IMG/VR virus record: IMGVR_UViG_3300025121_000064
Location: 1-55,235 of that record
Source: a virus
Direction: 5' to 3' (one strand)
Length of the DNA stretch: 55,235 nucleotides
Part shown: positions 33,278 through 41,989 of the stretch, in pieces
Layout of the letters: every line of letters begins with the position of its first letter
Position numbering within the stretch: position 1 is the stretch's first letter
Translations under genes and position numbers: made by a program
The notes under the pieces: generated by a model
Seen by the model: the letters and a program-made list of their open reading frames with translations, nothing else
The model's database searches: none
What the model was told of the DNA's origin: nothing

Positions 33278-33895
33278 ATGAAACTCTCCAAGCACGACAT
33301 AAAAGCCATCGGCTCACTGGTGGGCAAGGACCAGCTGAAGAAGCCAGCCAAGCACATGACCAAAGAGAAGAAGGACCGGTTGTTTGAGTCTGCCTATCAG
33401 CTTTACAAGGAGCTGCAGGCCAAGTCAAACCTGAAGCGGCCGGGACGTCAGTATGAGATCGGCGCAGGCGAACCCCGGGCCAAGTTCATCGGATTCCAGG
33501 AGACCGGAGACGGGAACAGGATCGCCCTCTTTAACGTGCTGGATAAAAACCTGCCCCAGTACAGGTCAACTGTGACAGAACAGACCCTTGTAAAGCTGGG
33601 CATCCCGGTCCCGCCAAAGGTGATCGACGATGGTTACACTCCGGCCGGTATGCCAAAGGGTAAATGTCCAATCCTGTCTGAGGTCAACTCCAACCCATCC
33701 TGGGTGGCAGACCACGACATCTGGATGGCTGCCAAGGCCAAGGCTCCCGGCGCTCCCTGGGGTGTGATCACCAACCTCTACAAGCAAATGGGCGGAAGGA
33801 TTTTCAAAAAGCAGGACTTTGCCAACCAGGTTCTGCAGAAGCGTAAACAGCAGAACTACCGGAACAGAATGAAAACAGCAGGAGTAGATCAATGA
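33278..33895 (+). CDS. Paralogue 1 of an LSKxxIKAI protein pair
   Basis: 205 residues. Begins MKLSKHDIKAIGSLVG and contains HDIWMAAKAKAPGAPWGVIT plus LYKQMGGRI near the C-terminus. The W..AK...LYK-MGG stretch occurs in many phage virion proteins, where it is a small domain of uncertain role. The next gene shares both the start and the C-terminal domain. Confidence 0.75.
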   Translation: MKLSKHDIKAIGSLVGKDQLKKPAKHMTKEKKDRLFESAYQLYKELQAKSNLKRPGRQYEIGAGEPRAKFIGFQETGDGNRIALFNVLDKNLPQYRSTVTEQTLVKLGIPVPPKVIDDGYTPAGMPKGKCPILSEVNSNPSWVADHDIWMAAKAKAPGAPWGVITNLYKQMGGRIFKKQDFANQVLQKRKQQNYRNRMKTAGVDQ

Positions 33896-34494
33896 GCCTT
33901 TCCAAACGTGAAATCAAAGCCATCGCCGCCATCGGCGCTCCGGTGAAAGCTCCCAGCTTCAAGCCTTCGCACAAACGGGTGGAGATGGTGCTCAGGAAGA
34001 TGTCAAACGAAGGCCACTACCTGATGACCAAGCCCATAGCCAAGTGGGATAAATACGATATGGCCAACTGGAAGGCCATCGTCAGGAAGTTCAAAGGATT
34101 CGCCGGAACGCAGGCCCAGGTGGGCGGTCAGGACTGGGTACAGGACCCCGACAAGTGGGCCCAGGCTCGGAAGGCCGCACTGAAGGACCGCGATGCCGAC
34201 CACCCGGCCTACTGGTCACTGGTGACCCATCACTACAAGCAGGCCGGCGGCAGGATCAGGGCGATAGACGCACAGGTGGGCGGTTGGCACATCTTTCCAA
34301 AGGATGTTGAACCTTCCGACCAGCTGACCAAGGGTATCGAGCACGAGAAGGAGCATTACAAAACGCTGAGTAGACTTTATGCTCAGGACTTAACTATAAA
34401 TCAGGCAGTTGAAGCCATTGCTAAGGACCATCTCGCTTCGATCCCCGACTACTACGACCGGCTGGCCAGGATGGAGCAGGAGGCCCGGTCGTGA
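33892..34494 (+). CDS. Paralogue 2 of the LSKxxIKAI protein pair
   Basis: 200 residues, overlapping the previous gene by four bases. Begins MSLSKREIKAIAAIG and shares the WxxA...HYKQAGGRI stretch with its neighbour. Two copies of AQVGG (QAQVGGQDW and DAQVGGWHI). A helical tail follows. Probably a duplicated virion component. Confidence 0.75.
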   Translation: MSLSKREIKAIAAIGAPVKAPSFKPSHKRVEMVLRKMSNEGHYLMTKPIAKWDKYDMANWKAIVRKFKGFAGTQAQVGGQDWVQDPDKWAQARKAALKDRDADHPAYWSLVTHHYKQAGGRIRAIDAQVGGWHIFPKDVEPSDQLTKGIEHEKEHYKTLSRLYAQDLTINQAVEAIAKDHLASIPDYYDRLARMEQEARS

Positions 34495-34826
34495 AGACCA
34501 GCACCAAAATAATCATCGGCCTGTCCATTGCACTGGCTCTTTGTATCTGGGTATCAGCCATAGTTATCAAGGCTCAGCAGAGGGTGATCCACAACAACGA
34601 CCTGTTGCACCAGTCAGAACTGGAAGCCGACTCGATCCTGCTGGCCAACGCCAAGTGGCAGGTTCGGGAACTGGACTCGGCCTTTTCCGACCTTCAGGCC
34701 AAACACCTGCTCCTGGTAAACAAGTGGGCCAACTACAAGTTCAAATGGACAGTGACCGACACGCTGAAGGATGCCGAGCTCCAGAGAATACTCATCAATA
34801 AAATAGAGGGGAAGAACGATGACTAA
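34491..34826 (+). CDS. Spanin-like membrane coiled-coil protein
   Basis: 111 residues, GTG start at 34491 overlapping the previous stop. A short basic N-terminus and one membrane segment (KIIIGLSIALALCIWVSAIVI) precede a long helical region. The shape matches an inner-membrane spanin (Rz type) or an internal virion anchor. Confidence 0.55.
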   Translation: MKTSTKIIIGLSIALALCIWVSAIVIKAQQRVIHNNDLLHQSELEADSILLANAKWQVRELDSAFSDLQAKHLLLVNKWANYKFKWTVTDTLKDAELQRILINKIEGKNDD

Positions 34827-35658
34827 GTTAAAAGACCTTTCGGCCCTGGATGCTCTGGTGGGCGTTGAGGAACCAAAACAGGACAAGAACCAGAAAGCCC
34901 TGATGCTGAAGATGGACCAGGTCTACCGGGACACTCTGAAGCGCACCGGCACATCCGAGAACTCCATCTCCAACTCAGCCCTGAAGCAAATGCTGGAGGG
35001 CATCTACTGGAGGTTCAAACCCGACTGGCCGGGTAACGATCTGGATTACGGCAAGGTGTTCTCCAAGACCTTCGCCGGCCCGCTGTCGATCCTTCGCAAT
35101 TCCAAAACCTTCATTGTGGCTCCCGGAGTGGGCACGGCGGTATCAAAGCCCAGGAAGCCCCGGGTAAAGAAGCAGGTGGGCACGGCCGTTTCAAACGACA
35201 AGGACCACCTGAAGTGGATGGCCGAGAAGGGCCTGCTGGGCAAGCCGGTAGAAAGCGCCGTGCAGTCAAACATAGCGGAGGCACAGACCATGCAGGATCT
35301 GTATCAGAAGCTGGAAGATATCAATGAGGACCTGAGCATGGAGCAGGAAGTGCTGCTGCAGTTCGCCGGTGGCCGGCCCTTCTCCGTCAGCGCTCCCCAC
35401 GCCAAGATCACCGACGACAACTTCTTCAAGGTCTTCTCCCGGCAGGGCAAGGATACCCTGATCCCGGTGGCCGAGATCAACCTGCTGGAAGACCCCATCG
35501 TGGAAGTGCTGGAACTGTCCAGCGGGGACTACATCGTGGAAACCAAGCACGGCGTGGTGCTCACCATCCTTCACCCGGTTCCTGCCAAATCGTCACCCAC
35601 CAAGGCATCTGTCTCCGGCTTCACCGACGACATCATGCCAAACGATATAATGGAGTAG
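34819..35658 (+). CDS. Hypothetical protein, 279 aa
   Basis: Begins MTKLKDLSALDALVG, overlapping the previous gene by eight bases. A linker with VGTAVSKPRKPRVKKQVG separates a helical N-terminal from a beta-rich C-terminal domain (FSVSAPHAKITDDNFF). One KQVG copy. Possibly virion-associated; no family recognised. Confidence 0.7.
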   Translation: MTKLKDLSALDALVGVEEPKQDKNQKALMLKMDQVYRDTLKRTGTSENSISNSALKQMLEGIYWRFKPDWPGNDLDYGKVFSKTFAGPLSILRNSKTFIVAPGVGTAVSKPRKPRVKKQVGTAVSNDKDHLKWMAEKGLLGKPVESAVQSNIAEAQTMQDLYQKLEDINEDLSMEQEVLLQFAGGRPFSVSAPHAKITDDNFFKVFSRQGKDTLIPVAEINLLEDPIVEVLELSSGDYIVETKHGVVLTILHPVPAKSSPTKASVSGFTDDIMPNDIME

Positions 35659-35662
35659 AACC

Positions 35663-35833
35663 ATGTCTTTCAGAGTTCTGACCGAACAGGGCGAGCCCCC
35701 CCTGATGGAATCCCAGGTGGGCCAGACGGACGACAGCAAAAGCTTCAACTTCCGGTGTCCGGTGTGCGGAGCCCATGTCATCAACGGAATCAAATCATGC
35801 CCCGGCTGCGGGCAAATGCTGAATTGGAAATGA
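35663..35833 (+). CDS. Short zinc-ribbon protein
   Basis: 56 residues, ATG after GGAGTAGAACC. CPVCG and CPGCGQMLNWK form a four-cysteine zinc ribbon almost identical in layout to the end of the protein at 48967. Contains ESQVGQTD. Stop overlaps the next start by four bases. Confidence 0.7.
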   Translation: MSFRVLTEQGEPPLMESQVGQTDDSKSFNFRCPVCGAHVINGIKSCPGCGQMLNWK

Positions 35834-36189
35834 AAAGAATTTACTTTATACTGGCCCTTATCGTATGTCAGTGGACGTTGGCTCAAAGTCAGATATTGTT
35901 AAACGCGCCACAGGCGCGAATACTTATCGCCAAACTTGATTCACTCGACTACGTTCGGGCTGGTTATGCCTTCCAAGACTCCCTTCTGACTGTGTCGGAA
36001 CGGGAAGTTTATAATAGACAGATGGCAGTGGAACAGCGGGACAGCATCATAGCGCTGCAGGTGCGGAGCATCAACGACCAGAAGACCCTCACCCGCAAAG
36101 CCGAGTCCAAGATCAGCTTCTGGAAATACACCTCCGGCGGTCTGGCCATCTCAACCATAACCGCAATCTTAATAGGAATATTCAAATGA
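35830..36189 (+). CDS. Membrane-anchored coiled-coil protein with signal-like N-terminus
   Basis: 119 residues, ATG at 35830. A signal-like KRIYFILALIVCQWTLAQS start, a helical middle and a C-terminal membrane segment (GGLAISTITAILIGIF). May be a spanin-type or envelope-linking protein. Overlaps its neighbours by four bases on each side. Confidence 0.6.
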   Translation: MKRIYFILALIVCQWTLAQSQILLNAPQARILIAKLDSLDYVRAGYAFQDSLLTVSEREVYNRQMAVEQRDSIIALQVRSINDQKTLTRKAESKISFWKYTSGGLAISTITAILIGIFK

Positions 36190-36659
36190 CGCCGATAGGC
36201 CACTTCGCAACAAGCATGACAGCGGGGACTGTGGCCTGGAAAATATCTGGATCTCCTGTGGCCGGCGCCATCGCTGCTTTCCTGACGCATATCCCGGCCG
36301 ACCTGCTGTTCAATGAGTTCTACGACTGGGGCAACACCCGGACCAGCCAGATCCTCAAGAAACTGAAACTGTTCCTGATGCTTATACCCGCCATGTTCCT
36401 GTACTACTCTGCCTTCACGGAACTGGGAGCCTACCAGCAGATGTGGTTTGGTTTGATAGGCATAGCGATGGACGTGGACGACGTGATAAAGGCAATATTT
36501 GGTCTTCCAATCTTCCCCTGCCACCCCGGGTCGCCGTTTTACATCCCGGCCGTGTGGCTGAACCACTGGGAGCCACGGATGCTGAACCTCTACGAGACCG
36601 CCCTCTGGGAATCACTACTGGCGGTGGTGGCCGTGATAACGATAATAATAATGTTTTAA
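36186..36659 (+). CDS. YdjM-like membrane metal-dependent hydrolase homologue
   Basis: 157 residues, ATG at 36186. Begins TPIGHFATSMTAGTVA; the THIPADLLFNEFYDWG region carries the H..PAD layout of the DUF457/YdjM membrane family. Several hydrophobic segments run to the C-terminus (VVAVITIIIMF). No enzyme activity is established for most members. Its presence in a virion operon is unusual. Confidence 0.55.
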   Translation: MTPIGHFATSMTAGTVAWKISGSPVAGAIAAFLTHIPADLLFNEFYDWGNTRTSQILKKLKLFLMLIPAMFLYYSAFTELGAYQQMWFGLIGIAMDVDDVIKAIFGLPIFPCHPGSPFYIPAVWLNHWEPRMLNLYETALWESLLAVVAVITIIIMF

Positions 36660-36745
36660 CCTTCGCCAGCGTGGGGCCTCTGCCGGGTTTTTGGCTTCAC
36701 CCCTTTTTCCTGGTAAGCCCCTGCTGGCCGCTTTGGGAGAAGAAA

Positions 36746-37909
36746 ATGATATCTGACAAATGGAAAGCGATCATAAGCACCATCCTGGTGCTGATGGCCC
36801 TGGGCGGTCTGGCCAAGATAGTACACGGCGGTCCCCTGGACGTGGGCAAGGGCAATGTCGGCAAGATGGCGGTGTGGGAAGTGGCCAGCCTGACCTGGAA
36901 GCCCTGGACACTGGCCGGGTATGGCCTGGTCACCCAGCTCTCAGTGGGCAAGGGTGAGGTGAGCCGGATGGCCTACTGGAACGGAACAGCCTGGACTGCC
37001 TGGAGTGGCACAGTGCCCTCCACCTGGCTGACAGGCGGGAACTGGAAGACCTTTTACACCAATGGATCTGGCGTGATGCAGGAGTTGGCGCTCCCGGCCG
37101 CCTACTACTACCTTCAGGGAAACGGCGTGGCTGCCGCCCCGACTTTCAGCAATATCCTCCGGCCAGCCCGGATCACCACGACTGCAGGGCCGGACACCTT
37201 TGCAGCGACAGCTACTGAGCCAGTTGTGTTCGGTACTCGGAGTATTTACGATGCTGGTGCCTCGATATTGGCAATAATGGGAAATATTCGGGTTGGAAGC
37301 AGCTCTTACACGAACAATGCAACGTTAAGCCAAATAGGATTTACTTCATCTACCACCGGAACCGGATGGACACTTGGAAGCGTTACGGGCACTACTACTT
37401 GTGGATGGCTGTCAAATGGTGGCTCGAAAATGTATAAAGGCGACTCACTTAAAGCCACCCAACAGATTTCCACCGACTCCGTCCGCCTGAATTCTCTCGG
37501 CGGTGTTGACGTCCGCCTTTACAATGGCTCCGGTGTTACCATGTATCGCGGATGGATCGTTGAGGGATCCACCGGGTCCTATAAGAAAACCACCTACGCC
37601 ACTGCCGGCGACCTTATGCCCATAGGAACTGTCTTTGACGTCTCGGTAGCCAGCCAGGACTGGTACTGGTGCACGGTCAGCGGGTGCGGGTATGTGGCCG
37701 TGATCGACGCCCCGACTGCAACAGTGATAAACGGCGACCGGGTGCTTGCTCTTTCAGCCGCCACGAACGCCCTGGCCGACTGCTACACCCTGGTGGGCGT
37801 TCCCGTTCACGACCGGGAAGTGGGCCACCCGATATCCGATGGCATCATAGGACAGAACACCTCTCCGGCCACGGACGACCTGGCCATAGGAATTATTCAC
37901 TTCAGGTAA
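36746..37909 (+). CDS. Surface/spike-like protein with N-terminal membrane segment
   Basis: 387 residues from ATG 36746 (GGGAGAAGAAA upstream). A hydrophobic IISTILVLMALGGLAKIV segment anchors a Thr/Gly/Ser-rich beta protein with WNGTAWTAWSG-type repeats, and a C-terminal part with VRLYNGSG, RGWIVEGSTG and REVGHPISDG resembling DUF2190-like virion decoration proteins. The bases of 37200-37450 are clearly AT-richer than the flanks, pointing to a swapped domain, as in receptor-binding proteins. Confidence 0.65.
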   Translation: MISDKWKAIISTILVLMALGGLAKIVHGGPLDVGKGNVGKMAVWEVASLTWKPWTLAGYGLVTQLSVGKGEVSRMAYWNGTAWTAWSGTVPSTWLTGGNWKTFYTNGSGVMQELALPAAYYYLQGNGVAAAPTFSNILRPARITTTAGPDTFAATATEPVVFGTRSIYDAGASILAIMGNIRVGSSSYTNNATLSQIGFTSSTTGTGWTLGSVTGTTTCGWLSNGGSKMYKGDSLKATQQISTDSVRLNSLGGVDVRLYNGSGVTMYRGWIVEGSTGSYKKTTYATAGDLMPIGTVFDVSVASQDWYWCTVSGCGYVAVIDAPTATVINGDRVLALSAATNALADCYTLVGVPVHDREVGHPISDGIIGQNTSPATDDLAIGIIHFR

Positions 37910-37911
37910 TA

Positions 37912-38472
37912 ATGGGCAAATTAACTATACCAAAAGATAAACAGGCCGGATGGGACGCACTGGACCCGGCATTCAGGACCAAAGTCACGACTGCTGCCGG
38001 ATCGGTCCCCCACGACTCGATCCTGGTCTTCGGCAAGCGGACGATGGAGGAACAGAAGGATCTCTATGCACAGGGAAGAACCACCCCAGGAAATATTGTC
38101 ACCAAGGCTGAACCTGGACTGTCGGCACACAACTGGGGTCTGGCTGTGGACCTTCTCCCGGTCAATCCAGCGACCGGCAAGGGAGATTGGAATTACGATG
38201 CAGGATTTAAGGCTATGGCTGAGGCGGCGAAGAAACAGGGTCTTACTTCAGGCTACTTCTGGAAGTTCAAGGACAGCCCTCATATAGAGGATCCCTCGTT
38301 CACAGTGGCCAAGGCGAAGGAATGGCTGAAGGGTGCCGGTGCAGCCCTGGGCAAAGCGGCCACCAGCAAGGCCGGCATCACCGCGGGAGGTATCACGGCT
38401 CTCCTGCTCACCGGAACTCTGGCTCTGGTAGTCTACAACAGGAAGCAACGGGAGAAAAGAGGTCTGGTATGA
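37912..38472 (+). CDS. M15 D-Ala/L-Ala endopeptidase with C-terminal membrane anchor
   Basis: 186 residues. SAHNWGLAVD (His73, Asp80) and DSPHIED (His124) supply the zinc ligands of M15 peptidases, which cut peptidoglycan cross-links or stems. A glycine/alanine linker and a single hydrophobic segment (ITALLLTGTLALVVY) end the protein with basic residues. A tail-anchored lytic enzyme suggests a virion-membrane location rather than a soluble endolysin. Confidence 0.82.
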   Translation: MGKLTIPKDKQAGWDALDPAFRTKVTTAAGSVPHDSILVFGKRTMEEQKDLYAQGRTTPGNIVTKAEPGLSAHNWGLAVDLLPVNPATGKGDWNYDAGFKAMAEAAKKQGLTSGYFWKFKDSPHIEDPSFTVAKAKEWLKGAGAALGKAATSKAGITAGGITALLLTGTLALVVYNRKQREKRGLV

Positions 38473-38639
38473 GTGAATTCATGGTAGCACCCGGGTTCTC
38501 CCCGGCCGACTTTCTGAAGTTCCGCCAGGAACAGATCAAGCAGTGGGTCGACAACCCGGACAATAAGGACAAGATCAAACAGGAGAATCATCATGGTGAC
38601 CTCGCTGCTCCCGACCAGGCAATACTTCGCACTGGGTAA
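38469..38639 (+). CDS. Small protein, 56 aa
   Basis: ATG overlaps the peptidase stop by four bases. Begins SEFMVAPGFSPADFL and ends with a charged tail. It overlaps the next gene by 47 bases. Function unknown. Confidence 0.55.
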   Translation: MSEFMVAPGFSPADFLKFRQEQIKQWVDNPDNKDKIKQENHHGDLAAPDQAILRTG

Positions 38640-39342
38640 TAAAAGCCTGCCGGCCAGGGGCAACAGGTCTTTACAGACCATAGACGAGGCAGGGTTCGCC
38701 CAGTGGCGCTGGGACTGGACCATGAGCAACAAGCTCCCTCCGGGCAATTACACAGACGGCAGTCCGGTGTTCGTCCAGGGCGACGATGCGATAGTTTCTT
38801 CCCCATGGAACTTCTACGACGGGATCGGCGAGTACATACCGACATGGGCCACCCCTGATTCCTTTGCCAAGTCTTCCCGCAGGCGGGATGTCTGGTGCCT
38901 GCTCGACTACACCATCGTGAACACCAACCCGGGCGGAGCCGGCATCTGGCCTCTCCTGATGGCGGTGGAACCAGGCAACTTCGCCAGGAACATCATGACG
39001 CTGAGGCCGGGACTCAGCATGATACGGGACCAGCAGACAGGGCCATTCTTTGATGTTCTATCCTTCACCAACGATCTGGACGCCCGCAGGAATAAGCTGC
39101 TTATCAACATATTCTACTACTCGGCAGACGTCAAAGCCATAGCAGTGATGGGTTGGGACAGGGTGCTCGGGAGAATCGTCGGGATCCTCTATCCGATGTG
39201 GGAAGCAATAGTCCCCGGGTCCGGCACCTGGCTCCCTGTCTTCGGGATCAACCCCAGAGAGGACATGACGGAAGGTTACTTCGTTATCCACGACTTCCAG
39301 ATCTCCGACACCCAGCCTGATTATGGTTCACCACCACTATAA
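38593..39342 (+). CDS. Beta-rich surface-like protein
   Basis: 249 residues, ATG at 38593 after AGGAGAATCATC. Beta-rich with Trp and Tyr; the end FVIHDFQISDTQPDYG is related to the C-terminal FDLDQIWISDTENRV of the 39740 protein. Probably part of a family of virion surface proteins with variable centres. Confidence 0.65.
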   Translation: MVTSLLPTRQYFALGNKSLPARGNRSLQTIDEAGFAQWRWDWTMSNKLPPGNYTDGSPVFVQGDDAIVSSPWNFYDGIGEYIPTWATPDSFAKSSRRRDVWCLLDYTIVNTNPGGAGIWPLLMAVEPGNFARNIMTLRPGLSMIRDQQTGPFFDVLSFTNDLDARRNKLLINIFYYSADVKAIAVMGWDRVLGRIVGILYPMWEAIVPGSGTWLPVFGINPREDMTEGYFVIHDFQISDTQPDYGSPPL

Positions 39343-39354
39343 GAAAGGATCCCC

Positions 39355-39684
39355 ATGAGCCCCCAATTTAAAGAAGCCCTGTCCCGGGAGGGCAAGCGTC
39401 TGGCCTCCCGAAAGTTCATCGCCTGGATCATGTTTTCCGGCCTGTACGCCGTGGTGACCGGGGTGTTCGTGCGGACCTGCTCCATGGCCACCTGGGAATC
39501 CTACGAAGCCATAGAGAACGCCCGGGCCGTCACGGAAGCCCTGGGAGCCATCAAGGTACTGTATGACGCCTGGGTTTACATGACGGGATCCTACGTGATG
39601 ATCACCCTGCTTTACATGGGGTCCAACCTGGCTGAGAAGTTCCTGGGAGCCAAGTTCTCGGGCACCGGACCGGCCACCCAATAG
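39355..39684 (+). CDS. Membrane protein, holin-like
   Basis: 109 residues. Two hydrophobic segments (FIAWIMFSGLYAVVTGVFV, YVMITLLYMGSNL) separated by a helical loop, with a charged start. The shape fits a class II holin, though a virion membrane protein is possible. Confidence 0.6.
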   Translation: MSPQFKEALSREGKRLASRKFIAWIMFSGLYAVVTGVFVRTCSMATWESYEAIENARAVTEALGAIKVLYDAWVYMTGSYVMITLLYMGSNLAEKFLGAKFSGTGPATQ

Positions 39685-39687
39685 GCA

Positions 39688-39716
39688 TTGACAATTAACC
39701 ATCAAAGAGCTATAAT
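39688..39716 (+). promoter_or_regulatory. Consensus sigma70-type promoter
   Basis: TTGACA at 39688-39693 and TATAAT at 39711-39716 with a 17-base spacer: perfect consensus, placed 23 bases before the next start codon. It gives surface-gene expression independent of the upstream operon. Confidence 0.92.
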
Positions 39717-39739
39717 AACGGCTTAAAAGGAGAACGATC

Positions 39740-40465
39740 ATGGCTGGAGAGAGACTGCCAGTAAATATATTCCAGGGCGTGCTGCCGGGGGCGTACCTGT
39801 TCCTGGACGATGGGAGTGATGATAGTAAGTGGATCAACTCTGTGGCGAGTCCTTTTCAAAGTATTGTTGCTGGTGATACTTATGGATACAACGGAAAGGG
39901 TTTAAGATTCACATATGATCAAGCTCTTGGAGGAATTCAAACCGCAAGAAGAAGTATACTCCCAGTAGGTAATGTTGGGACTGAACGTTTCTTCGGATTT
40001 ATTCTTCGATCAAACCTCTATTCACTTACTCCTATTCAAGCTGCTGGTATCATTTCGACAATTACAATAACGTTTCCTGTTACTTATTGGACCGATCTTG
40101 GTGGAGGTCGGTGGGAAATGAAAGAGGCATTCGCAAACACAACCTTCGCCGATCTTTATTGGGCTCCTTCTACAAGTTTTCATTCTGACATCAGTGTCGT
40201 TGGAAGTCAGGTTACGAGAATATGGCCCACTACGATTCCTCAAGAAGATCCCTGGTATAGAATTTCTTTTATGATGAATGGCCTAACTCCAGCATTAAGT
40301 ATTGTAAATTCTTTACATCGCATTCCTGGATCCGTTCTCGTTCCATCTGCTTTATGGCCAACAAATTCAATACAAGTATCGTGGCAATTCGGAGGTTTAC
40401 CTGGAGTTGATGTCTACTTTGACCTCGACCAGATCTGGATCTCCGACACCGAAAACAGAGTATAA
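39740..40465 (+). CDS. Surface/receptor-binding-like protein (AT-rich centre)
   Basis: 241 residues after AAAAGGAGAACGATC. Beta-rich, many Ser/Thr/Gly/Phe, and a conserved-looking end (DQIWISDTENRV). Bases 39830-40380 are markedly AT-rich while both ends match the genome, a mosaic typical of exchanged receptor-binding domains. Placed directly behind its own promoter. Confidence 0.65.
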   Translation: MAGERLPVNIFQGVLPGAYLFLDDGSDDSKWINSVASPFQSIVAGDTYGYNGKGLRFTYDQALGGIQTARRSILPVGNVGTERFFGFILRSNLYSLTPIQAAGIISTITITFPVTYWTDLGGGRWEMKEAFANTTFADLYWAPSTSFHSDISVVGSQVTRIWPTTIPQEDPWYRISFMMNGLTPALSIVNSLHRIPGSVLVPSALWPTNSIQVSWQFGGLPGVDVYFDLDQIWISDTENRV

Positions 40466-40477
40466 GAAAGGCTCACC

Positions 40478-41038
40478 ATGCGAGTCATAAACTTCCCCCA
40501 CCAGCACCGGATCATAGCGCCCGGGCAGTACATCGAGTCCTTCAGGGTTCCCTGCGAGGGCACAGCATCCAGGGTAGAAGGCTCGATCATCATAGTGGCT
40601 AAGGACTACACCAACCAGCCCACGTTCGACCAGGCGGACATCACCTGGCTGAACACAGTCTTCCACATGATGCCCAACAACACCCTGACCTTCGCTGCCA
40701 CCTTTGCGGGCGCTGCAGTGACCCCACTGGTGACATTCAAGGATTCAGACGTGGGCGTTCATATCGAGGGCGTGATATCCACCGGCGGTGAGCTGCTGAC
40801 CATCACGCTGAACCTGACGGCAGTGCCGGATCCCTTCATGCTTTACATCAGACCCATGCTCAGGGTTTACGGGCTGACCACCGGAACGGCCTTTGACGGC
40901 CAGAAGCGTCAGGGCACGGAACTCCTGTTCACCCCGCCCAACAGCGCCATCCCCTTCAAGTACGACAGCGCGAATCCGATGGTGGACGGACAGGTTGGCG
41001 GGATCGAAGTCATCAAAGAGGTAGTCAGGAATAAATAA
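40478..41038 (+). CDS. Beta-rich virion-module protein, 186 aa
   Basis: ATG after AAAGGCTCACC. Strand-rich; contains DGQVGGIEV near the C-terminus. No family recognised. Likely a structural component. Confidence 0.65.
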   Translation: MRVINFPHQHRIIAPGQYIESFRVPCEGTASRVEGSIIIVAKDYTNQPTFDQADITWLNTVFHMMPNNTLTFAATFAGAAVTPLVTFKDSDVGVHIEGVISTGGELLTITLNLTAVPDPFMLYIRPMLRVYGLTTGTAFDGQKRQGTELLFTPPNSAIPFKYDSANPMVDGQVGGIEVIKEVVRNK

Positions 41039-41068
41039 CCATCAACCAATAAAAGAGAGGTGAACAAA

Positions 41069-41290
41069 ATGGCTCCATTTGCTTTCAGGAAACATCACGG
41101 ATCCGTCAACCGGACCAACATGACCCCGGAGATGGCCCAGGCCGCCGTGGAACTCTCCACCCCGCTCCCGTCAGTGGACGAGCAGGCGGAGATGCAGCCG
41201 GAGGACTCAGAGCAGTCAGTGGCCGCTCCGGTGGAACAGGAACCCCCGGCCGAGATACCGGCCAAGAAGTCAAAAAAGGGTGTGAAGTGA
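41069..41290 (+). CDS. Small acidic protein, 73 aa
   Basis: ATG at 41069 (AGAGAGGTG upstream). Acidic Gln/Glu/Pro-rich with a lysine-rich end (KKSKKGVK). No family recognised. Confidence 0.65.
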   Translation: MAPFAFRKHHGSVNRTNMTPEMAQAAVELSTPLPSVDEQAEMQPEDSEQSVAAPVEQEPPAEIPAKKSKKGVK

Positions 41291-41296
41291 ACTGAT

Positions 41297-41319
41297 AAAA
41301 TACCCAAACAGGGCATTTT
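41297..41319 (+). terminator. Possible weak hairpin terminator
   Basis: AAAATACCC and GGGCATTTT arms (one mismatch) flank an AAACA loop. Weak but placed between two genes. Confidence 0.35.
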
Positions 41320-41355
41320 ATAATAACACTTCAATTCAATCAAAGGAGACTCATC

Positions 41356-41967
41356 ATGGGAAACTTCTGCGGATCAAACCACTGGCGGGGCCAGCGGCTG
41401 GACGTCACCCAGCTGTTCATCGCCGCCAACACCGCTGCCAGGGTAGCCCTGGGCAACAACGTGCCGGGACCGACCCAGGCCAACGTGGGCGACATGTGCA
41501 CCCAGACCGACACCTCGCAGTGGTACATCATGTCGGCCAAGTCCACCCCGTCGGTTGACGGCGACTGGACCGCGATCACCCCGGCCAACGCCGCCCTGAT
41601 CGCCAACACCCCGGCCGGCGGAATAGCCGCCGTAAACGTGCAGGCCGCCATCAACGAGCTGGACACCGAGAAGGGCAACGTGGCCGGCATAGTCACAGTC
41701 GGACCGCTGGCCCTGGCCGGAGCCGGAGCCCTGGCCGCCAACACCACCGCCATGGAAGCCATCGCCGTGGCCGGTATGCCGGCTGATGCCGTCATAATCG
41801 GTTTGCAGCTGTCGGCTGCCCCGATAGCGGGTGCGGTATTCGCCCAGCCCAGAAACGACGGAGCCGGAAACGCCGAGGTCACCTACGGCAACATCACGGC
41901 CGCCCCCATCGCTGTGGCCGCCGATGCAGCCATGTACATAACCTACATCTCTCCCGCCGCCTGGTAA
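41356..41967 (+). CDS. Ala/Gly/Thr-rich virion-module protein, 203 aa
   Basis: ATG after AAAGGAGACTCATC. About 60 residues of mixed composition, then a long low-complexity Ala-rich part (AAINELDTEKGNV, GPLALAGAGALAANT). Looks like a fibre or decoration protein. Preceded by a TATAAT box at 41319-41324 without a good -35 box. Confidence 0.65.
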   Translation: MGNFCGSNHWRGQRLDVTQLFIAANTAARVALGNNVPGPTQANVGDMCTQTDTSQWYIMSAKSTPSVDGDWTAITPANAALIANTPAGGIAAVNVQAAINELDTEKGNVAGIVTVGPLALAGAGALAANTTAMEAIAVAGMPADAVIIGLQLSAAPIAGAVFAQPRNDGAGNAEVTYGNITAAPIAVAADAAMYITYISPAAW

Positions 41968-41989
41968 ACCAGGAGAAAGTGAGTAATTT

